Virus record (IMG/VR): IMGVR_UViG_3300022934_002389
Location: 62,001-126,000 of that record
Direction: 5' to 3' (one strand)
Length of the DNA: 64,000 nt
Origin: a virus
The translations under genes and the position numbers were made by a program. A model generated the notes under the pieces. The model ran no database searches and was not told the origin of the DNA. It saw only the letters and a list, made by a program, of their open reading frames with translations. Of this stretch, positions 32,162 through 40,512 are shown one piece after another (the stretch's first letter is position 1; each line of letters opens with the position of its first letter).

Positions 32162-32889
32162 TATTTACTTTGTGCTGGCAGGATATAGTCATACTTGGCC
32201 ATACCACTGTCTACTGTAATCATCATAGCACCTTGATCTGTGATGCTAATTTTCTTATCGCCATCTAGCCCTAAAATAGAAATAGTTTGCGCAACTGGCC
32301 ATGCCCAAGTATGTTGTAAGTTTCCGCCAACATCATGTTGGAATGTAAACTTACCCGCATGTGTATTCAAGTCACCAAAGTAAAAATTAAGATTTCCATC
32401 TTCTGTCTTAACTTGGAATACAGGTTCTTCTGAATGAGCACCGGCCATTAGTTTCATACGTGCAATTGCTGCAACACTTGGTTGAAATTCTACATCCCAT
32501 GTGCTACCTTTAAATTTTACACTTTTTAGTTTTTCTTCAATAATCGCTTTGTTCATAAAGCGATAATCATTTTGGAAGTCTCCACCTTCATTTTCAAAAT
32601 GAATGTGTGTTGGAATAGTTTCACCATTCCGATCTTCTTGCACTACGTCAATTTTTGCTTTATCTTGATATTCTGGGTTCTTCAAATGATATGCAAGTTT
32701 GTTAAGATCTGGCATACCAAATGTACCTACAAATTCTGACACTGGCGAATGTGTTGTAGCACTAAGTACAACACTTCTATCTTCCGCCATACTTTCAATA
32801 CTTGTCTCTTGTTCTGCTACAACTTTTAATGTTGTAATAAAGCCGAGACTATGTGTGTGCGACACAACATCTTGTAAGATATCTTTCAT
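32161..32889 (-). CDS. Sliding clamp, gp45-like
   Basis: A 242-residue protein. It has the two-domain beta/alpha rhythm of T4 gp45: an EFVGTFGMPDLNKLAYHL early segment equivalent to 'YDLNGFL', a central MARMKLM-like helix (AAIARMKLMAG) and a terminal MITVDSGMAKYDYILPA strand like the 'YVVALEA' end. Identity is low, so this is a fold- and context-based call. It lies near polymerase and clamp-loader genes, and T4 gp45 is also required for late transcription, consistent with the late promoters in this window. A consensus promoter drives it. Confidence 0.65.
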   Translation of the reverse strand: MKDILQDVVSHTHSLGFITTLKVVAEQETSIESMAEDRSVVLSATTHSPVSEFVGTFGMPDLNKLAYHLKNPEYQDKAKIDVVQEDRNGETIPTHIHFENEGGDFQNDYRFMNKAIIEEKLKSVKFKGSTWDVEFQPSVAAIARMKLMAGAHSEEPVFQVKTEDGNLNFYFGDLNTHAGKFTFQHDVGGNLQHTWAWPVAQTISILGLDGDKKISITDQGAMMITVDSGMAKYDYILPAQSK

Positions 32890-33662
32890 ACTGTTTCTCC
32901 ATTGTTAAGTTCTATTATATTGCCTAGTGTGTTGTTTGTCAATAGTTTTTCTATCGAGTATTTAGGTTTAAAGCCTAATGTTTTAATTTTTTCCATATTT
33001 GCACAAGTCCATTGTCTTTCATTTGGGGTATTTAGACGGATGGGCAAATCTTCTGCAAAGTCACGGACACGAAAAGGATGTCCTGTACCTATATCAATTT
33101 CTCCTTTATACTTGCTATTCATGCACAATTCTATTGCATCACATACATCTTCAATATGTATAAAATCTCTATAATGATTTGTAACATATTCAAGTTCTCC
33201 GTCTAGATACTTTTGCATAAACATTCCTTTGCGTGGAATATCTGAATACACTGTATGAAATCTCATGCATAGTGTATTTGAATAACATGATGCTGCTTCT
33301 TCTACAATATATTTGCTGGCTGCATATGGATTTAGATGTGGTTCATATGCTGAACTAGAACTTGCAATCAACATACGTGTATCTGGATAGCGTTCTAAAA
33401 GTCTTTTGGTAACTTCTACATTATTTTGCCAATAGCCTGCAGGATCATTCATTGATTCACGAACACCACTTTTTCCTGCTAGGTGTATAATTAAATCAAA
33501 TTCTTCTTTCAATTCACAAGTTGTCAGATCTTGACTGTTGTTAAGTTTGTCTCTATCCCAACCGTCCTTAAGATCAAACCCTACAACACTATGTTTTTTT
33601 GTAAGTCTTTTTAGTAAATGACTTCCAATAAAGCCTCTATGGCCTGTTAACATAACTTTCAT
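32886..33662 (-). CDS. NAD-dependent sugar-nucleotide epimerase/dehydratase
   Basis: A 258-residue extended SDR. The Rossmann motif is MLTGHRGFIGSHL (GxxGxxG), IHLAGKSG follows, and the catalytic YxxxK is in NPYAASKYIVEE with SSSSAY upstream. It is shorter than typical GalE/RmlB. It probably makes a nucleotide sugar, together with the adjacent phosphomannomutase-like and nucleotidyltransferase genes. Its 3' end contains the clamp promoter. Confidence 0.85.
   Translation of the reverse strand: MKVMLTGHRGFIGSHLLKRLTKKHSVVGFDLKDGWDRDKLNNSQDLTTCELKEEFDLIIHLAGKSGVRESMNDPAGYWQNNVEVTKRLLERYPDTRMLIASSSSAYEPHLNPYAASKYIVEEAASCYSNTLCMRFHTVYSDIPRKGMFMQKYLDGELEYVTNHYRDFIHIEDVCDAIELCMNSKYKGEIDIGTGHPFRVRDFAEDLPIRLNTPNERQWTCANMEKIKTLGFKPKYSIEKLLTNNTLGNIIELNNGETV
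32914..32942 (-). promoter_or_regulatory. Consensus sigma70 promoter for the clamp gene
   Basis: Minus strand: TTGACA, 17-bp spacer, TATAAT, both boxes exact, inside the 3' end of the epimerase gene and about 25 bases before the clamp ATG. Confidence 0.85.
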
Positions 33663-34353
33663 TTAAGATCTCCATTGTATCCTTCCAGTCTTTGACATGA
33701 TAGGATTTACCATTGCCTCTTTTGGCAATTGCAGTTGATAATGGTTCGTCATTACCACCAGGTTCTTGTTTATCGCCAAAAAAGATTAGTTTGTCATGGT
33801 CGTTAAAATCATTAATAATTTGTGATTTGTCACAACCTGTAGGATAGATATCAATACCTGTTTCTCCTCCTACTTTTGCTGTAATGTTTTCAAATTCTGT
33901 GTTAATTTGATAAGCAATACTTTCACGTTCTCTACTTTCGAGATCGTGTTTAATATATAATTTACGTTCGCCTAGTGTGCAATTACGCCCTACAATTGAA
34001 AAGTTTACACAACCTGGACGTACTTCGATATGGTTTCCTGTGCGTAAAGGAAAATTACTTGCTTGTAGCCATCCATTCATTAAATCCATAAGTTCTTTTG
34101 GTGCCGTCCAGTCGTTAGTTTTTACATTTACACCGTGACTCCAAACATCATTACCAGAACAATTATAAACAACTTTTGCTGTGTTAAACAAAACATTTCC
34201 AATTTGTTCAACTGTTTTATCTTTGTCACTACCGGTAATCAGATAAACATCGTTAGTTGTTACAAAATCAAAAAAGAATTTGTTAAACTCAGGATCAATA
34301 GTTTGTCTACTAGGAGTTAGTGTTCCGTCGACATCAAAAATAAACTTATTCAT
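33637..34353 (-). CDS. Phosphomannomutase-like HAD protein (eukaryotic PMM type)
   Basis: A 238-residue protein. FIFDVDGTLTPSR is the catalytic HAD motif I. EVRPGCVNFSIVGRNC, GGETGIDIYPTGCDKSQ and FFGDKQEPGGND are the signature blocks of alpha-PMM (eukaryotic-type phosphomannomutase). It would interconvert mannose-6-P and mannose-1-P or a related hexose. It overlaps the epimerase gene by 26 bases, forming a sugar-nucleotide unit. Confidence 0.85.
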   Translation of the reverse strand: MNKFIFDVDGTLTPSRQTIDPEFNKFFFDFVTTNDVYLITGSDKDKTVEQIGNVLFNTAKVVYNCSGNDVWSHGVNVKTNDWTAPKELMDLMNGWLQASNFPLRTGNHIEVRPGCVNFSIVGRNCTLGERKLYIKHDLESRERESIAYQINTEFENITAKVGGETGIDIYPTGCDKSQIINDFNDHDKLIFFGDKQEPGGNDEPLSTAIAKRGNGKSYHVKDWKDTMEILNESYVNRP

Positions 34354-34507
34354 TTATGCATACCGCCTTTTCTCCTTCTGTAAACAATGCTTCAAGAACT
34401 GCTGCATTTATACTGCATTGCTGCTGTGTATTATACTCGTTAAATTTTGTAACTTTATATTCATCAATATCTACAAGTGAACTAATTATCAATAGTGTCC
34501 ACATCAT
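34346..34507 (-). CDS. 53-residue small protein
   Basis: ATG at 34507 (a second ATG follows directly) with GAGAGG upstream; the stop overlaps the PMM-like start. A hydrophobic beginning (MMWTLLIISSLVDIDEYKV) is followed by QQQCSINAAVLEALFTEGEK. Real by packing and RBS; the function is unknown. Confidence 0.55.
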   Translation of the reverse strand: MMWTLLIISSLVDIDEYKVTKFNEYNTQQQCSINAAVLEALFTEGEKAVCINE

Positions 34508-34637
34508 CTTTTTCCTCTCTTATTATAAAGTGTACTTTTACAATACCTTTCTTTTCTTTTTTGATATAAAATTCTAACCCATTCTCTATAAAAATTTTTC
34601 TAAGTTCATTAAGTGTTGGATCGGTATCTCGTATCAT
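34482..34637 (-). CDS. 51-residue small protein
   Basis: ATG at 34637 after the cytidylyltransferase-like stop, preceded by ACAAGG. The protein (MIRDTDPTLNELRKIFIENG, then LEFYIKKEKKGIVKVHFIIR, acidic end) looks like a compact alpha/beta protein. It overlaps the next small gene by 26 bases. No family is recognised. Confidence 0.55.
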   Translation of the reverse strand: MIRDTDPTLNELRKIFIENGLEFYIKKEKKGIVKVHFIIREEKDDVDTIDN

Positions 34638-34649
34638 CCTTGTTGCGCC

Positions 34650-35069
34650 TTATGCATTTGATTCCCTTTCGCATACTCGTTTTCTTAAATCGCTGCTTGA
34701 GAAGCGGTGATCTCTTTTGTTGAAATGTAGCTGGATACCCCGCTTCTTGCAAATATCCTTGCCAGTAAAATCCTTTTCACGATACTCTTCACCTAGTATT
34801 CTAACATCAATATGATACATTGTCAAGATATCTTCTAGGTCCTGTTCAGTTGCATAAGGAATTATTTCATCTACATAACTCACTCCTTTGAGTTGTGTAT
34901 AACGTTCCACTATAGTTTGTACAGGTGGATTCTTCTCTGGCCTATCTACACTGGGATCCATTTGCAATCCGCATATAAGATAGTCACATTGTTCTTTTGC
35001 TTCACGTAGCATTTGTACATGTCCTGCATGTAACAAATCAAATGTTGAACAAGTAAATCCTACTTTCAT
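34650..35069 (-). CDS. Cytidylyltransferase-like nucleotidyltransferase
   Basis: 139 residues from the ATG at 35069 (a TTG at 35078 lies too close to the GGAGG). FTCSTFDLLHAGHVQML is the HxGH nucleotidyltransferase site and FSSSDLRKRV matches the ISST-R block of glycerol-3-phosphate cytidylyltransferases and RfaE-type enzymes. It probably activates a sugar or glycerol phosphate for the neighbouring epimerase and glycosyltransferases. Confidence 0.85.
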   Translation of the reverse strand: MKVGFTCSTFDLLHAGHVQMLREAKEQCDYLICGLQMDPSVDRPEKNPPVQTIVERYTQLKGVSYVDEIIPYATEQDLEDILTMYHIDVRILGEEYREKDFTGKDICKKRGIQLHFNKRDHRFSSSDLRKRVCERESNA

Positions 35070-35335
35070 TCGTACCAATGCCTCCTTTTTCTATTAAAAC
35101 CCATTTCTTCATCATACTTTTTTATTGCATGATTTATTATTGTCCATTTTACCCAACTTTCCCAACAGTGATCATTATTTCTAAATATTATATTAATAAT
35201 ATACACTAGATTTATTTTATTGTCACGTTTTCTTTGCCAGTTCCTTGCACTAAATGTTTGGTTAATTCTGCCTCCAAGTATAACATTTATAAAAATACTA
35301 AATGCTATAGAAAGTCTTTTAAGATACTTCTTCAT
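35066..35335 (-). CDS. Conserved hypothetical protein with N-terminal hydrophobic segment
   Basis: An 89-residue protein. It has a basic start, then a LSIAFSIFINVILGG hydrophobic stretch, then NQTFSARNWQRKRD and a Trp-rich region (HCWESWVKW). The NQTFSAR-xxQRKRD pattern is familiar from other phage proteins without a function. It may be membrane-associated. Confidence 0.6.
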   Translation of the reverse strand: MKKYLKRLSIAFSIFINVILGGRINQTFSARNWQRKRDNKINLVYIINIIFRNNDHCWESWVKWTIINHAIKKYDEEMGFNRKRRHWYE

Positions 35336-35570
35336 TGCTCCCTAAAAGTTTATCGTCATTATTTGCTAACATGTTATCTTTAATATCATAAATCTGTTCA
35401 TGTTTAATCATAGTTATTATAGTATTAGTTAGGTCGACTTCTCTACGCAAGTATCCAATCTTAGTTTGTAATTTTTGTAGTTCTTCCAAATAATACTCTA
35501 ATTCTTTTTCTTTGCGTAACTTTTGTTCTATAAAGTCTGTGATAAGAATAAGTTTTTGTTCTTCACTCAT
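35319..35570 (-). CDS. Small coiled-coil hypothetical protein
   Basis: An 83-residue protein with a long charged heptad region (IEQKLRKEKELEYYLEELQK, LQTKIGYLRREVDL). It overlaps genes on both sides. No family is recognised. Confidence 0.55.
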   Translation of the reverse strand: MSEEQKLILITDFIEQKLRKEKELEYYLEELQKLQTKIGYLRREVDLTNTIITMIKHEQIYDIKDNMLANNDDKLLGSNEEVS

Positions 35571-35841
35571 TTAATAAAGTACTCCATTTTTTTAATTTTT
35601 CACGTTTTTTGTTGGAACGTTCAGCAACTTCAACATGAGTAACAATTCCATGATCAATCATAAGTTCGATCATACACTGCACATCGCCAATTTCTTCCAT
35701 CAATTTAACACGCTGATCTTCTTCAATTAATTTAGTTGTAGCGTATTTCCGCATAATCTTACTACAACGTTGTGTAAGTTCTCCACATTCTTCCATAGTA
35801 ATTGTCATTAGTTGTTGTAATTTGTTAATAGGACTTTCCAT
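35563..35841 (-). CDS. MazG-like NTP pyrophosphohydrolase
   Basis: 92 residues from the ATG at 35841, which has GGAG six bases upstream. The all-alpha NTP-PPase metal motif is seen as EECGELTQ and EEIGDVQCMI (ExxE...ExxD). Phage MazG-like proteins hydrolyse (d)NTPs or alarmones and tune the nucleotide pool. It follows the polymerase gene. Confidence 0.75.
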   Translation of the reverse strand: MESPINKLQQLMTITMEECGELTQRCSKIMRKYATTKLIEEDQRVKLMEEIGDVQCMIELMIDHGIVTHVEVAERSNKKREKLKKWSTLLNE

Positions 35842-35842
35842 A

Positions 35843-38539
35843 TTATACTCCAAATTCAAATAGACTGTTAAATGTAGTGTGCTGTTTTGTATCTTCTAGT
35901 GGATAGTTTAGCACACCGATTAAATTGTCTAGTTTGTTGTCAATAATAGTTTCTGCCATTGCTGCATCATCAAATGGCAAGTCTTTAAACCATTCTGGGA
36001 TACGCAATTCGTCTGTTGGATACGCAACACTTGTATAACCTAGCGGATTCTGTTTTAATTTGCATACGATAACCTTCATACCATCTACAATTTCCTGCGA
36101 ATACTTGTCGCCATTCATACGTTTAAGTGTATTCCAATTAATACTTGCTCTCACATGTCCGGGCATGTTTGCTTTGCCTTGCTTTTCTTCAAGACGCTGA
36201 TAGTGTCCGATCTTGTTTGCACGTTTAGGAGCACCCTTTTCCCATCCTGGACGTTCTGAAAATTCTTTTCTAAATTCAGTAATACGATCAAGAATTTCTT
36301 TTTGAGTTTTTTCTTGAAGTACCATCATAAGAATTTCTTTCAAAAAATCTTGCATGTATACCGGAGTATCTGATCTACGCAAATCTAAGCCCATTGCTTT
36401 TACTTTGCCCGGCTTGCCATCTGTGTCGCTTCTAAAGCCTTCTACGTCATACACAAGTGCTGCGTAACGCTTCTTAGTAATATATAAGCCAGACTCTGCA
36501 ACAATTTCTCTACCTGCTGCAATAACGTCTGAGCGGCTCTTAGGGCAATGGAATGCTTGCATCATAAAATCTGGAAACGTTGCATTTGCTGCTTCGCACA
36601 CTTGATCATACAGTGTAATTACATTGTCTTTGCTCCAAGGAATATTACCCGCATCAATTTCTTTACGTAGTGTTGGATATGCACTAAAGTAACAAGAGTC
36701 AGTATCACCATATATCATTGCTTCGCCGACATGATCATATTCACCTGTAATTACTTTGTTTACTTCTGCACTCATGTGCTTAACAATAGTACGACCAGTA
36801 AGGGTAGTTGATTGGCCAATACGTTTATCAAAGAATCTACAACCTGGATTCAAAATAGCACCGTACAAACTATTCAAGTTAATTTTTTTAACAAGTTGTC
36901 GTTTATCCCAGTATTCAATTTCTGCTTCGTTTTCTGCTTCTTTTGCTTTCTTAAGCATCTTTTGCATATCTTTGCGTTCTGCATACCAACGCTTTAGGAT
37001 ACCAGGAATAACGCCTTCAAACTCTGTAGTAAAAATAGTACCGTTTGAACTTAGCATCCAAGGCATGTTTGAATCAAAAACAAGTTTATGTATTTCAGCA
37101 GCACTTAATACATCTGAACGACCATCTTCCCAATCAACTGTTAGTGCAACATCTTTACGTTGATCCATGACTGCTTCATATTCTTCTGTACTAAAGCGAC
37201 CTTCCCAACTACCTGCAAATGACTTTTTCTTTAGCCCCATATCTTCAGTAACACGAGCTTCACTTATTTCTGGACGTATTTGCCCTATGATAGTTTCTGG
37301 AGCCATGTTCAATGCACGAATCACACTTGGATACAGACTGTTTAAGTCCATTGAGCCAATCCATTTGTGTACACCTTTTTTAGGAAACGCAACATACGCA
37401 CCTGCTGCCTGTGTGTTTTCGTCATCACGTTTTGGACGATTAGGAACACGTAGATCTCTGTTGTGTGCTTCGTTAATAATGCCTTGTTCTGTAACAGCAA
37501 CCGCACCCATAGTTGTTTGCAGTAGCACAGTGTTTTCGTGTGCAACTGTGTTGCTTAGATCGATAAAACGTAATTTCTTATCTAGTTTGTCAAGTAGTGC
37601 AACGTCTTGTCTATTATATTCGATAAATGTTTCAAAGTCTTGATTATACAATTGATCAAGTGTACCTTCATAAACAGTTTTGTTTTCGCCTACTTCAATT
37701 TCACCAATTGCATCTAGTCGATAAGTGTGTCTTTCTTCATATGTGTACTTGCGATACAGTTCAAGACTGTCTAAATGCACACGACCTACAAAGTCATATG
37801 TTTCTGACGTTTTACCAAATTTTTCATATTCACGCTTCTTGGGCATTTGCCCCCAAAGACAAAAGCGTCTGCAATCGTCATTACTTAATACACGTTTGAT
37901 TCTATTTACAGTATAAGGAACATCATAGCCTTCTGAGTTCCAACCACTTTGTACATCTGCATCTTCAAGTAAATCCAAAAAAGTTAGCAACATCTGACGT
38001 TCGCCGTCACCGTCTTTGTCGTTAGTGAAAAGTATTACTTCGTCTCCCCAACGTTCTTTACACATAGCAACAGCATCTTCATGCTTCATACCTTTAGGCG
38101 GAACAGCAAGTGTAATTAGCGCACTGTCTAGCCACTGTAAACATACAGTGATAGCAGTGATCGGCATAAACGGATCTTCTACCGGAGCAAAGCCTCGCTC
38201 TGGATCAAAGTCAGTCTCAATATCCCAAAATGCAATGTTTAGTTTAGGTGCGTCTTGGTTAAGATAGTTTTCACTGAGACATTGGAAGATTGGATTAATG
38301 TCGCTTTCAAACAAGTTCTTGCCTTTGTTAATAGCAACTTCTTTTCGAAAGTCTTTTGTGTTTTTACACACAATACGTGTAAGAGGATCTCCATAAACAC
38401 TTTTGTATTTGCCTCTTTGATCTTCATAATAAAATGTATATTTTGCTTGATATTCGTGGAAATGTCGCTTTCCATCTTTGCGTTCTACAACACGAATGAT
38501 ATCTTGATCACGGTCAAAGAATGCATCTACATAACTCAT
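35843..38539 (-). CDS. 43: Family B DNA polymerase, T4 gp43-like
   Basis: An 898-residue protein, the same length as T4 gp43. The 3'-5' exonuclease motif is FWDIETDF (Asp106/Glu108). The polymerase motifs are A (DLNSLYPSVIR), B (KKINLNSLYGA) and C (IYGDTDSCYF), all intact. It replicates the phage genome with the clamp, clamp loader and RNase H genes in this window. No intein or split is seen. ATTCTCC-type RBS (AGGAG) precedes the ATG. Confidence 0.97.
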   Translation of the reverse strand: MSYVDAFFDRDQDIIRVVERKDGKRHFHEYQAKYTFYYEDQRGKYKSVYGDPLTRIVCKNTKDFRKEVAINKGKNLFESDINPIFQCLSENYLNQDAPKLNIAFWDIETDFDPERGFAPVEDPFMPITAITVCLQWLDSALITLAVPPKGMKHEDAVAMCKERWGDEVILFTNDKDGDGERQMLLTFLDLLEDADVQSGWNSEGYDVPYTVNRIKRVLSNDDCRRFCLWGQMPKKREYEKFGKTSETYDFVGRVHLDSLELYRKYTYEERHTYRLDAIGEIEVGENKTVYEGTLDQLYNQDFETFIEYNRQDVALLDKLDKKLRFIDLSNTVAHENTVLLQTTMGAVAVTEQGIINEAHNRDLRVPNRPKRDDENTQAAGAYVAFPKKGVHKWIGSMDLNSLYPSVIRALNMAPETIIGQIRPEISEARVTEDMGLKKKSFAGSWEGRFSTEEYEAVMDQRKDVALTVDWEDGRSDVLSAAEIHKLVFDSNMPWMLSSNGTIFTTEFEGVIPGILKRWYAERKDMQKMLKKAKEAENEAEIEYWDKRQLVKKINLNSLYGAILNPGCRFFDKRIGQSTTLTGRTIVKHMSAEVNKVITGEYDHVGEAMIYGDTDSCYFSAYPTLRKEIDAGNIPWSKDNVITLYDQVCEAANATFPDFMMQAFHCPKSRSDVIAAGREIVAESGLYITKKRYAALVYDVEGFRSDTDGKPGKVKAMGLDLRRSDTPVYMQDFLKEILMMVLQEKTQKEILDRITEFRKEFSERPGWEKGAPKRANKIGHYQRLEEKQGKANMPGHVRASINWNTLKRMNGDKYSQEIVDGMKVIVCKLKQNPLGYTSVAYPTDELRIPEWFKDLPFDDAAMAETIIDNKLDNLIGVLNYPLEDTKQHTTFNSLFEFGV

Positions 38540-38602
38540 TTATTCTCCTTCGTTGTTTCTGGCCAACGGACCTTCTACATGCTCGTAATGTGAGCGACTC
38601 AT
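38540..38602 (-). CDS. Possible 20-residue leader peptide before the polymerase gene
   Basis: ATG at 38602, stop immediately before the polymerase ATG. The peptide is MSRSHYEHVEGPLARNNEGE. No RBS is evident before it; the AGGAG at its end serves the polymerase. It could be a chance ORF. Confidence 0.25.
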   Translation of the reverse strand: MSRSHYEHVEGPLARNNEGE

Positions 38603-38611
38603 TATTATATA

Positions 38612-38893
38612 TTACAGCAAGAATAATTGCACCATTGCTATTGAGTTCATTACAACGAACCATGCACATAATACTATTGCAAATGCTGCTTTACGAATTA
38701 CAGTGCTAATAACTCCAAGTATACTTCCGATTAAATACATCGGAATAAAAATCTCTGTTGCTGGATCTAACACTGTAAATGTAAGTACAGCACTTGCAGA
38801 AATTAAAATTAATGTTTCTGCCATTTCGCAATAAAATGCTAGTGGAGAAAGTCTATAACTTTCTTTACAGAAATCAATTATAGATTTAATCAT
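38612..38893 (-). CDS. Small membrane protein
   Basis: A 93-residue protein with three predicted membrane segments (around residues 24-42, 48-66 and 69-92). It lacks charged catalytic residues. It lies between a DsbA-like gene and the polymerase gene. The function is unknown; immunity, superinfection exclusion or a holin-like role cannot be separated by sequence. Confidence 0.6.
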   Translation of the reverse strand: MIKSIIDFCKESYRLSPLAFYCEMAETLILISASAVLTFTVLDPATEIFIPMYLIGSILGVISTVIRKAAFAIVLCAWFVVMNSIAMVQLFLL

Positions 38894-39150
38894 TTATCTT
38901 TACCAACAGTAACAACAAGTGTTTCGAGATCTTCAAACTCGTCTTGGTGTTTATCCCAATCTCCTTTTTGTGCAACTTTAATTGCCTTGTTGATTAAACT
39001 TGGCTTAATGTTAAGTTCTTCTGCTACTGCTTTTACTGTGTCTTTTAAACCTGCTTGTAAGTCTTCAATTTCTTGAAGCACAGTCACACCTTCATTAACT
39101 AGGCGTTCTAGTTTTTGCTTTTCTTCAGAACCATATACTCGATCACTCAT
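38890..39150 (-). CDS. DsbA-like dsDNA-binding protein, putative
   Basis: An 86-residue protein. The pattern LQEIEDLQAGLKDTVKAVAE, then ELNIKPSLINKAIKVAQKGD and an acidic end resembles T4 DsbA (89 residues), a protein that binds late-promoter DNA. The match is by layout, not by strong identity. It has its own sigma70-like promoter with a TATAAT box. Confidence 0.5.
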   Translation of the reverse strand: MSDRVYGSEEKQKLERLVNEGVTVLQEIEDLQAGLKDTVKAVAEELNIKPSLINKAIKVAQKGDWDKHQDEFEDLETLVVTVGKDK

Positions 39151-39170
39151 AAGACTTCTCCTTTATTTGT

Positions 39171-39198
39171 ATTATACAGTTTATAAGGAAAAAGTCAA
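39171..39198 (-). promoter_or_regulatory. Sigma70-like promoter for the DsbA-like gene
   Basis: Minus strand: TTGACT, 16-bp spacer, TATAAT, followed by AAAGGAG before the ATG at 39150. Confidence 0.75.
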
Positions 39199-39205
39199 GA
39201 GGTAA

Positions 39206-39424
39206 TTACCACTTTAATGATGTTCTTTTTTTGTAATCTTGTTGAGCACGGATGGCATTTATACATCGAAGGATTCTATTTTTCTTTTCACCAGGACGAT
39301 GATAGTTATTTTTTTGTTCCCAAGTTTTGTCTCTTTCGAGTTCTTTGGCAAATTGCTCGCCTAATAGTTTTTCTAAATACGTCAAGTCGTCGTTACTAAG
39401 TTCTTGTATCTTCTTTGAAACCAT
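39206..39424 (-). CDS. Small basic hypothetical protein
   Basis: 72 residues from the ATG at 39424; the frame is open further upstream but that part overlaps the next gene completely and looks non-coding. It is charged and helical (VSKKIQELSNDDLTYLEKLL...), with a basic tail (YKKRTSLKW). Confidence 0.55.
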   Translation of the reverse strand: MVSKKIQELSNDDLTYLEKLLGEQFAKELERDKTWEQKNNYHRPGEKKNRILRCINAIRAQQDYKKRTSLKW

Positions 39425-39614
39425 TTTGTCTGTCTTTCCATGCTTGTTCAAACTGTTCACTGTAGTCATACAAAGGAGCGCCATCGGCACCATCATACCA
39501 AAGGCGTTTGAAATAACCTTCAGCACTTTGTACAACTGTTTCAGGGGATGCGTCAAGATGACCCTTGACCATGTAAAATAATCTGTATTCTTCTTTGAGA
39601 TCATTTCTTAACAT
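39396..39614 (-). CDS. Small hypothetical protein
   Basis: A 72-residue protein starting MLRNDLKEEYRLFYMV, with Tyr/Asp/Trp-rich middle (YFKRLWYDGADGAPLYDYSE). No family is recognised. It overlaps the next gene by 29 bases. Confidence 0.55.
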   Translation of the reverse strand: MLRNDLKEEYRLFYMVKGHLDASPETVVQSAEGYFKRLWYDGADGAPLYDYSEQFEQAWKDRQNGFKEDTRT

Positions 39615-39645
39615 ACTGTATTTACATATTTGTTACAATAGAGCG

Positions 39646-40512
39646 CTAACATAGTATTTTATTCAATCTGTTTTGTTGTATATGTTTAATTTCATTTTCC
39701 GGCATTCTAGCAATGACATCCAAATAAAATTGCGGAACAAGTGATTTATTTTTAATAATGTTATATACTAAATTTTTATTGTAGTCAATCTCTTTTTGAT
39801 CAATTTCTTTAGGAAAATTTTCAATACTTTCTATAAAAAGATCAACCCTGTTGTCAACATCTTCGTCATATCTATAATCTACTCCAGTGTATGGTTTGAA
39901 TCCTAGAGATTGTAAAAATTTATTGAATCCTGGTGCAGCAAATGTAATGAAAGGTTTGCTACAAAGTAAAGGTCTAACGGTCTTTTCTGTAATAAAAATT
40001 CTCTCTACAGATGTTTCTAATACAACATCAAATCTTGATCTTAAATATTGCATAGGTAAACTATATTGCTTATCGATATCTGTCCATCCTTTATGAAAAG
40101 TTAGAAATGCATTATTATGCAAATTTTTACTTTTTATTTTGTCTATAATTTCGATTCTATGTGGCCTTGCTATATTATTCATGCAAGCAAAATTATATTT
40201 TATTGGTTGTTTAGAAATTCTATCTACCAATCGATAGGCTGTGTAATTAAACCAATATGTTGGCCAATAGTATATATTCATATTTTTTATAGGATATAAT
40301 TTTGTATAATCGTACCCAGGTGCAGATCCTAATACAATATATACTTCTATGTTATTATCATTAATTATTTGGCAACAGTTTTTATATTCTAACCAACATT
40401 GATCCTCATGTTGGGCAAATATTACAATATGCTTTGGCAACTTTTTATTGTTAAGTAGGTATACAATCCTATCAATATCAAAGTCGTGCCAAACATCAAA
40501 AAACCATGTCAA
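39646..40512 (-). CDS. Putative glycosyltransferase-like protein
   Basis: A 288-residue protein. The block ERIFITEKTVRPLLCSKPFI followed by FLQSLGFKPYTG resembles the donor-binding end of GT10/exostosin-like enzymes and the similar block of 16542-17453. The N-terminal half is Tyr/Trp-rich and unrecognised. The likely start is TTG at 40512, overlapping the radical SAM gene by 17 bases, so it probably acts in the same pathway. Confidence 0.45.
   Translation of the reverse strand: MTWFFDVWHDFDIDRIVYLLNNKKLPKHIVIFAQHEDQCWLEYKNCCQIINDNNIEVYIVLGSAPGYDYTKLYPIKNMNIYYWPTYWFNYTAYRLVDRISKQPIKYNFACMNNIARPHRIEIIDKIKSKNLHNNAFLTFHKGWTDIDKQYSLPMQYLRSRFDVVLETSVERIFITEKTVRPLLCSKPFITFAAPGFNKFLQSLGFKPYTGVDYRYDEDVDNRVDLFIESIENFPKEIDQKEIDYNKNLVYNIIKNKSLVPQFYLDVIARMPENEIKHIQQNRLNKILC

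Noticed and set aside
39610-39638. TTGTAA, 17 bp, TATGTT promoter-like set before the 72-residue gene
   Set aside because: The -10 box would include the gene's own ATG, so it cannot drive this gene from that start; match is also weak.
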